The notes below the pieces were generated by a model, which was not told the DNA's origin, did not search any database, and worked only from the letters and a program-made list of their open reading frames with translations. Of a DNA stretch of 64,000 bases, positions 57,601 through 64,000 are shown piece by piece. The translations under genes were made by a program, and so were the position numbers. Where the stretch lies: contig OZ017757.1 in assembly GCA_963969365.1 (NCBI GenBank), positions 2,108,001 to 2,172,000 of the forward strand, read 5' to 3'. Numbering within the stretch: the stretch's first letter is position 1; each line of letters opens with the position of its first letter. This stretch comes from Asterochloris sp. CNOR1 (taxonomy: Eukaryota; Chlorophyta; Trebouxiophyceae; Trebouxiales; Trebouxiaceae).

Positions 57601-59810
57601 GGCAGGGGCCTGCTACATGTGCCACAGGGCTGGGCACAGGGCGGCAGGTGGGCAGCACGTGACAATCTTGCAGGTGCAAAGGTGTTGTTTTCCCACTGCA
57701 GTCTTGCAGTCTCACTGGGGCCCTGCTGTAGCAAGCTGGTTGCCAGCTGGGCTACCAGAAGCAGAGCCAAGTGGACACTCTGCTGACTGGCTAAGGTGGC
57801 CTGGGCAGTTGCGACACCAACGTGCCTGCTTCTCACCTTCAGACTGCCCACTGCACCTGGAGAACCGAGGGCGACCAGGCCTGCCAAAGGAGGGGCAGCG
57901 CTCAGGTGAGGTCTGTTGATCAATGGACTGCTCATGCGCATCTGCTGCAAAGCATTCACTTTCACCTGCTGCCCTACGTGCTGCCACTAGTTGCTGCCAC
58001 TGTGGCTGCCGCTGGCGGGCATTCGCATGCCTGATGCGGACTCTGCTTCCGTTTGATAAATCCAAATTGCCAGCGACATGCCTGCTGTGGGCTCTGCTGC
58101 ATGACATCTCCACTTGTCAAAGGCTGTCCTGGTCGCTCATACTCAGGTCGCTAAAATTGCTCATCGCATTCCCTGTGTTCTTGCAGGACACCTTCCCAAC
58201 ACTGCCATCACCACCAACAGCGCAGTCATCATGGACCAGCCAGCAGCCATGATTTCAAAGTCATCAGCGACACTGGCGCCCACCGACGAGCTGCGCCCAG
58301 CAGAGACGCCACCCCCAGGCTGCCCTGAGCCTGTGCAGGCAGCGCCTGCTGGGGGAGTGCCCGACCAGAGCGCAGTGCCAGCGGCCTCCGCCGTGCCCAG
58401 CCCTGTGCACACCCGTGGCCAGAGCGTGCAGGGTGGCCCCTTGCCAGGCTTCCAGACAGACAGTCACGCCCCAGCGCCCATGCAGGCGGCGCACCCCGAG
58501 AGCACCCAGCTGACCCCCAGCCTGCCTCAGCAGCAGCAGCGAGAGGCTGGCGGTCTGCCATGGTTCAGTCATGGCCTGCCCATGCTGCTTGTAGATGGGC
58601 AGTGGGTGCCGCCCAAGTGGCCTGCACCTCCGGGCCAGCCTCGGCCCAAGTTGCCACACAGCAGGTGGCAACAGCTGTACCATGACATCATGGCTGCCCA
58701 CCCCGAGTGGGGCGACTCGCAGGAGGGCAGGCAGCGGGGGCAGATTGCCCTGCAGCAGATGCAGGTGGAGGCTGCAAGGAAAGCCTTTGGGCAGCCTGGG
58801 GACAGCCACCTGCAGCAACCCGAGGCCAGGGTGCAGCAGCCAGCCGCGCAGACGGGGGTCCACTCCGTGCAGGGGCTTAGCGGCAGGTGGTACCATACAG
58901 TGCCGCTCAAGCCTGAGCCGCAGCCCTGGTGCACCTTCTGCAAGGAGCAGGGGCATAGCACCCTGGGCTGTCTGCCCTTTGCCTACCCAGCTCTGCTGGG
59001 GGACAACGGCTGGGACCCGGTCACTGGCGAGATTGTGAGCGGCACACACCCACCTGGTCACCTGCATGCAAGGGCCAGCTGTGTATGCAGTTTGCACAGT
59101 CTCCTTGTGTTCTGCAGCCACCAGAGGTTCTTGTCGGCAGCCAGAGAGGGTGTCTGCCACTGATTGAGCGAAATCTTCCTGCATGTCGCATTCAAGACCT
59201 GAGGTCTGCATGTTCACCCTCCACATGGGAAGAGCTCCAGTTGCCGCTGTTGGCCGTTCAGGTGCCCAGTGTAGGGCCTTGGGCAGAGCCAGCAGGCGGC
59301 CCTGAGGACCAGCAGCAGCACCCGGCCTCAGGCAGGGCGCTCTCGGCGGAGCGGGTGACGAGTGGAGCGGGGCCCCCGCAGCAGGAGACACGCCACAATG
59401 CAGTGAGCAGCAGCTGCCTGCCTGCAACCCCATCTGCTGGCTATCACCGCTGTGCCTGCTGCAAACTCAGCTCTCTTGAGCACCTGAACTTTGCAGGGCG
59501 GATGTGGCCCCTGGGCTGTGCAGCAGCATTGCAGCGCAGGCGCATGTGCTCCTCTCGCTTGTGTGGCCTCTCTCATCAGTCTTTGCACCATGCCATGCAG
59601 GCTGCAGGCAGCGCCGTGCAGCTGCAGGCCTCTGCCGACGGCCTGACAGCAGAGCCGAACCATGTGCCAGCAGCCAACAGGGAAGGGCGCCAGCGCCATC
59701 GTGGCAGCAGGGGCAGCAGGCCTCGCGGCAGGGCCGGCCGCTGCAACCAGCTGCGCCGGCAAGGTGAGGCCTGTGCAGCTGCAATCATGTATTTCTGCAA
59801 GAATTTGTAA
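51620..59810 (+). CDS. protein with two CCHC zinc knuckles, tandem exon repeats and RG-rich end
   Basis: Not matched to a named family; composition suggests RNA binding. Securely phased exons: 52828-53134, 53361-53415, 53682-54452, about 54669-54740, 55067-55261, 55520-55714, 55980-56145, about 56451-56598, about 57132-57222, 57566-57647, 57843-57905, 58187-59034, about 59262-59400, about 59601-59764. A less certain 5' exon, ending PDMPSTR, lies at about 51630-51729, and other exons may lie between 51990 and 52570. Order: charged N-terminus (TEAQKRKMYEPEGAKLER); Ala/Gln/Glu-rich region; three copies of a 65-residue Pro/Ala module; knuckle 1 CYMCHRAGHRAADC, split by an intron; a Pro/Gln-rich part with WFSHGLPMLLVDGQWVPPKW; knuckle 2 CTFCKEQGHSTLGC; and a basic RG-rich end (RGSRGSRPRGRAGR). 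Both knuckles fit C-x2-C-x4-H-x4-C. The start is unknown. The stop at 59808-59810 overlaps a TGTAA, but the last exon border is uncertain. Confidence 0.75.
53238..53260. repeat. TGCC microsatellite in intron
   Basis: Five consecutive TGCC-type units (CTGCCTGCCTGCCTGCC) occur in the intron after 53134. A second short run, CCTGCCTGCCTGCTTGCC, lies at about 53293-53310. Confidence 0.6.
55067..56145 (+). repeat. tandem triplication of one exon with its intron
   Basis: Three exon copies, 55067-55261, 55520-55714 and 55980-56145, start 453 and 460 bp apart. Copies 1 and 2 are both exactly 195 nt, and all three open with GGCGAGGCTGCC-like sequence and share GSLTAADISA or its variants. The flanking introns are repeated too (ACAGCAGCAGCCA, AGCCCAGCACAGCTTGTC). 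The first two exons are phase 1-1, so adding or losing a copy keeps the reading frame. Copy 3 lacks one codon and ends differently, leaving in phase 2. Confidence 0.88.
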
Positions 59811-62010
59811 TGGACGCCTGCACCAGCGGGGATGGAAGCTGGCCTCTGCAAAAGCCTCAGCGCATCTGCTGCTATGCCTGCTCACTGCTTGGGGTTCCTA
59901 CAGGGTGTCTTGCTGCAGGGGTTTCGAGATGACACCAAAATTTTCTGACAAGCCCGCACCAAGTATGATATCAGCAATACACTTACCTGTCCCGACTGCC
60001 CCCATTTCGTGCTCTCTTCTGCGCACACGTCACATCACTGATGTAGCTGAGCTTGCTCGCTTTTCCAGTGCCAAGACCTTTCTGTTGTGTGCCTCATGTC
60101 AGCAGCAGGTGGTGCCATGGTTCCTATGAACAGATTTGCATGAGCTGTTGTGTAATGCGCCAGATTGACCAGGCCCAACAGGCTGCCTCAATCACTCCCC
60201 TCTGAGGGATTGTCTGACGTGCCATAGCGCCACAGCAGCCGCCAGCAGCAGTACACTGTCGCTTCGTCCTGTGAATCAACACAATTACCAAGGCACGCTG
60301 CAGAATTTCTGAGGCAACCGTGGTATTCTTAGAAGGGGGAGTTCAAAAACAAGCAGTCACAGTCCATGAAGTGCAAGCAGTCTGTCTGCAATTCATTGGG
60401 TATCTGTCCCAGGCAGCATGTTGAGCTGCACATGATTATGGCTTTGGGAGGCTGCATGCATCGGCATCACACTGTGAGATCTACTTTGCATTGTACATTG
60501 GTGAAGGCTCATTTTCCCTAAACCCCTTCAAGCCCTTGGCCAACATAAAAGTGCTGTTGGCTGGGTCGACCTGTACACATTTAGTCAACTGCCTGAGGCT
60601 GTGCTGTGATCATGTGGGGCTGTTGATTGACTGAGCGCCACCAAGCAGGTAGCTAAGATCCTGTGCAGCTGGGGTGTCAGACAGGTGTGTTCAGTCATTG
60701 CTGGACTGGGTGCCATGACGCCGCATGAGCTGTTCTGCTGCCTGTGAATCAATACAATCAGACGCCTGAGCTGGTACACATATACGGCTGTCAGCTGTGC
60801 ATGCTGGCAAACAGCAACCACAGCACGACCTGACCCTGTCCTGCCGGCTGTCTGGGAGAGTGGCGCTGTCGTGTGCTGCGCCTGCTGGTTTGTAGCCAGG
60901 CTGCCCAGACCAGTCAGCTGTGCGCCTCGAGAGCAGAAGGAGCCAGTCAACGCCGTTGTGCTTGGCCTCAAGCTCCGCACAGGAAAGCAAGTGGCAGTGC
61001 TCAAATATGGGAAGCAGTTGCATGCAAACATCGGGGATCGCTGTGTGCAGCATGCTGCGCAGCAAGGCAGCCAGCAGAGGACGGCAGATTGTGCAGCAGC
61101 AGGAGCACAAGAAGCCACAGTGGGCCTGGCGCAAGCCATGCTCGGGGAGGCGCAGATGCCATGCAAGCTGGGCCTGGCAGTGACTCTGTCTAGCAAGAGA
61201 CGCGGCACTGCGAAGGCCTGTTCAGAGGCAGTGGCAGATGCCTGAGTGGAGCTGGTCACCACACTGAGTCAGCAGGCAGGCTGGGACACCTCACAGCAGG
61301 GGCGCGCCACAAGACTGCACAAGGCTGCAACTTGAGCAGCTTGAAAGCCACCCAGGCAGTCCAGTATGCTGACCCCGCGCCCTGAGCCTTGGCAGCTGGG
61401 GTGTATGCAGAAGGCTGTAAGCTTGCTGACTATGTAGGCTGCGCTATGGTAAAACCTCTGGAGCAGGATGGAGAGGGCATCTCTTCATCCCCCCCAGGGA
61501 ATCATCATAGCGCACCCTGGCACCAGTGGAGCTCCACAAGCAGCCTGTGCAATTGGCCCAGTATGCAAAGTGAGTCATGCTGGGCAGGTTCTGTCGCATG
61601 CATGGGGCATTTGAGATGCAAGGTGGGCTCACCTGCACAGAATCTGTCCCAATTCGCCATGGGAAGCCAGATGGGCGGCCTGCAAGCCGCCAAAATCAGA
61701 CATGAAGCACCACGGCTTGAGGGCAAGGAAGGTTGCTGCAGGGTGCCAGGTAGGGCGGTCTCCGTGGATGATGTGAGCAGGGCAACTAAGCCCAGCTCAA
61801 GGGGCTAGTGCATGCACAAAGCATCCCTGAGAAGATCTGGGCCACAAGCAGAGATGGCATAGAGGCGGCAACGCCACTCGACTCAGGTGAAGGCTCAGGC
61901 TGTCATGCACACATGTGCTGCAAAGGCCTCAAGGTGACATCGCCGTCATCACAGCCTGAATGCAATACCTGCTGCCTGCACTGAGGGACACATGCCTCAC
62001 CGGCACGGCC
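59811..62010. other. no gene resolved
   Basis: Open frames on both strands at 60585-61262 overlap and give no recognisable motif, and no clean exon chain was found. Probably intergenic sequence or introns of an unseen gene. Confidence 0.4.
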
Positions 62011-62013
62011 ACC

Positions 62014-63640
62014 TCAGGGGGCAAGTGAGATCATTCTCATGATTAAGCGCAGCCTTGCTAGGATGTGCAAGTGAGGTCTGCCTGCCCAGAGCAGCTCAGA
62101 TGCCCACACAACATGCGCTGAGGGGCTGCAGAGCCTGCTTGCTGATCCCATGCTGCTGTGTGCAATGTGCAGAGTGTAACAGCTCACCGGCACAGGAGCT
62201 CCGTAGGATAGGTTGAGTGTGATTTCAGAGAGCAGCGCAGCCCTGCCAGGGGGCATGGTGGACACCTTGTGGCTTTGGCAATGGTCAAGGACCTCGAGGG
62301 TGATGTCTAAAGCACTCCCGACTTCCTTGACCACAGCTAAAGCTAAGAAGGTGTCAAATTTTTGCCCAAGCCAGGCTTGGCAGTGATGTAGACAGCGCTC
62401 TTGAGGACCTTTGACATGGCCAGCATCTGGCTGTGTACAACCTGCAGCCACAGCGCGTGCAGGTGAGGCTTTGGATGAGATGTTGGCAGCATCCTCAGGG
62501 TCTTGACTGCTGCCAGGGCTGCTTACAACCTGCAGCATGCGTAGCCTGCACATGAGGCTTAACAAAGGTCAAGCAGGCGCTCTTCCAAGTCTCGGAAGTG
62601 GGGTGAGATGCGGCCAGATCTGCACAATCTCTTCAGTATGAGGGACATTTGGCTGACTTCCCCCTGCAGCAGCAGGTCTGCAGCTGACGCTTGGGCTGAA
62701 TGGCACTTAGTGCTCTTCCTGCTACTGGCACCTGCTATGTGTCACCTGCAGCTCAGATGGTGTGCAAGCTCATGTTCAGATGGATATGTGCTCCGGCCAC
62801 ATTGATGACACGAGGGCAGAGGAGGCCGACTCAGTCCCCAGCCTGTGCGGCAGAGGTGCCAGCCGCTGCAACCGTCATGACCTCTGCAAAGTCCGCTGCC
62901 CACTGGGGCCCTGTCCACCAGCATGCTGCAGCCACCCGAGAGCAAGCGTGATGGGCCCAGGGACTCGTCAGACCAGCCTGTCAGACAAAAAGTGATTGCT
63001 GGGTATGCAGAGCGCATGGACATGCAGCCAGCCAGACTGTGTACTGCGTAGACCTGCAAAGTCCCTCCCCTGCAGGCCTCAGTCCCACTGGGCTGCCCCA
63101 GTAGTGCGTGGACCGCTGCGCACAGGACCTGCAGATGCAAGATGATGCAGTGCTCACCGCCGCTGCACGCATTCAGCCCTGCTGATGGCTGGCATACTGC
63201 CAGCGCAGGCCATCATGATCAAGGGCTACAGCAGGCGCGCCTGTACTCAGGATGTGCAGATGCAAAAGGACATGCTGCCACCTGTGCCGTCCCTCCCTTG
63301 CGGGGCCCCACCTGGCTGGTGGCTGACATGCTGGCCCCGCATGCCATGACCAGTGCAGGCTAGGTGCGTGCTCCCCTTGATGCTGCTGCGCAGTGGCATG
63401 CTGCTCACCTGCGCTGTCCCGCTCCTGTACGCCGTCCACCCTGCTGGGGGCTGGTGTGCTGGCCCCACAGGCCATGGTGAGCAGGGGACACAGCACGGAC
63501 CCCTGAGCCAAGGCCTTGTTGCAACATCTCCTCCTCAACGGATAAGAGGTGGCGCTGGATGTCGCGCGGCATGATGGACTTACTCTGCACAAAGGGGTCG
63601 ATGGTGTGATAAATGTTGAAGGAGTGCGACTCCAGCAAAT
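62014..63640 (-). CDS. unidentified gene, possible minus-strand exons
   Basis: I do not recognise this gene. Candidate exons on the minus strand read FNIYHTIDPFVQSKSIMPRD and IQRHLLSVEEEMLQQ (about 63515-63625), EVSQMSLILKRLCRSGRIS then HFRDLEERLL (about 62578-62665), and FLALAVVKEVGSALDITLEV then LDHCQSHKVS, ending LSYGAPVP before a GTGAGC donor (about 62190-62360). All look like amphipathic helices of a soluble, mainly helical protein. Acceptors are weak, and phases between the pieces could not be verified; they may belong to one gene or more. Confidence 0.3.
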
Positions 63641-63923
63641 TCAGTATGGTTTAGAGCACCACTGCCGGCTGCAGGGCAGGGCAGGGCACAATGACAGTCC
63701 CAGCAGGAGGAGTAGCAGGGATATGGCGCAGACCCACCAATGCACCCCTTCAAAGCACCCCTTTAGTTTAAAGCAAAGCAAATGGCCTGAAACGTGGCAG
63801 ATCTGATGCAGAGCACTGGTGCAAATCTGCATTTGAGTTGTTCATGCAGCAGGCATGGATTCACGTCAGCTGCCAGATGCAGAAAGGTTCTGGGGGCAGC
63901 CAAGAGGCCCTCACCATGCAGAC

Positions 63924-64000
63924 AGCCACTGTCTCAAATGCGCAGGCCTGCTGACCTGCAGGCCTGCAGGCCTGCTAGCCTGCGCATTCGAGACGGTGGC
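63924..64000. repeat. imperfect palindrome at window end
   Basis: AGCCACTGTCTCAAATGCGC (from 63924) pairs with the inverted sequence GCGCATTCGAGACGGTGGC at the end of the window, with about three mismatches. About 30 bases of GCCTGCAGG-type repeats lie between the arms. It could be a hairpin-forming repeat or a very short MITE; the right flank is outside the window. Confidence 0.6.

Noticed and set aside
58264-59433. Minus-strand open frame of 389 codons
   Set aside because: It is antisense to the well-phased zinc-knuckle exon 58187-59034 and has no motifs; GC-rich codon bias of the true strand keeps it open.
60585-61262. Overlapping open frames on both strands as a gene
   Set aside because: No motif, no splice chain, and neither strand preferred; left unassigned.
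1-64000. Integrated virus, bacterial operon or plasmid segment
   Set aside because: All recognisable genes are intron-rich and eukaryotic; no capsid, integrase, polymerase or Shine-Dalgarno-type gene cluster is visible.

Overview
The window is nuclear DNA of a green alga, most likely a trebouxiophyte-type chlorophyte. Reasons: it is GC-rich; its genes have many short exons, and most resolved introns end in CTGCAG just before the exon; it carries proline-rich SPPP-type and Ser/Thr-rich cell-surface glycoproteins typical of algal walls; and it has eukaryotic housekeeping genes (AP-1 mu, RPN7, RIT1, MECR). There is no sign of bacterial operons, CRISPR arrays or viral genes. Many long open frames are intron read-throughs or antisense shadows, so genes were rebuilt exon by exon from splice signals, reading phase and family motifs.

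Layout. 1-467: no gene seen; presumably intron or upstream part of the first gene. About 468-7799 (+): a large membrane glycoprotein with an immunoglobulin-like Cys domain resembling HAP2/GCS1, proline-rich linkers, one membrane segment followed by a Cys cluster, and a Gln-rich cytosolic tail. 7909-14127 (-): complete AP-1 adaptor mu subunit (11 exons, 426 aa). 14415-14827 (-): a small MOZART2-like gamma-tubulin-complex protein. 15959-20085 (-): MECR-type enoyl reductase. About 20429-20830 (-): unidentified gene end. 21659-24496 (-): a protein with the N-terminal module of WDR91 but no WD repeats. 24792-30083 (+): 26S proteasome subunit RPN7 (11 exons, 392 aa). 30084-31602: mostly unexplained. 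31603-34984 (-): RIT1, the initiator-tRNA ribosyl-phosphate transferase. 35396-38377 (+): secreted Ser/Thr/Pro-rich glycoprotein. 38695-45042 (-): cytosine-deaminase-like amidohydrolase. 45395-49764 (+): membrane-anchored GDPD-like protein. 49765-51600: intergenic, with a tRNA-like sequence and a hAT-type MITE. About 51620-59810 (+): RNA-binding-type protein with two CCHC zinc knuckles and three tandem copies of one exon. 59811-64000: mostly unassigned, with a few possible minus-strand exons and a palindrome at the window end.

Genes alternate in strand. WDR91-like/RPN7, RIT1/glycoprotein and deaminase/GDPD are divergent pairs separated by 295-411 bp. AP1M with the first gene, and the deaminase with the glycoprotein, converge with 109-317 bp between stop codons. 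The genes serve membrane traffic, protein turnover, tRNA modification, lipid and nucleotide metabolism and the cell surface; they do not form one pathway. The most distinctive property is repeated local exon duplication: one live tandem triplication of a symmetric phase 1-1 exon, and decayed copies of exons inside introns of three other genes.
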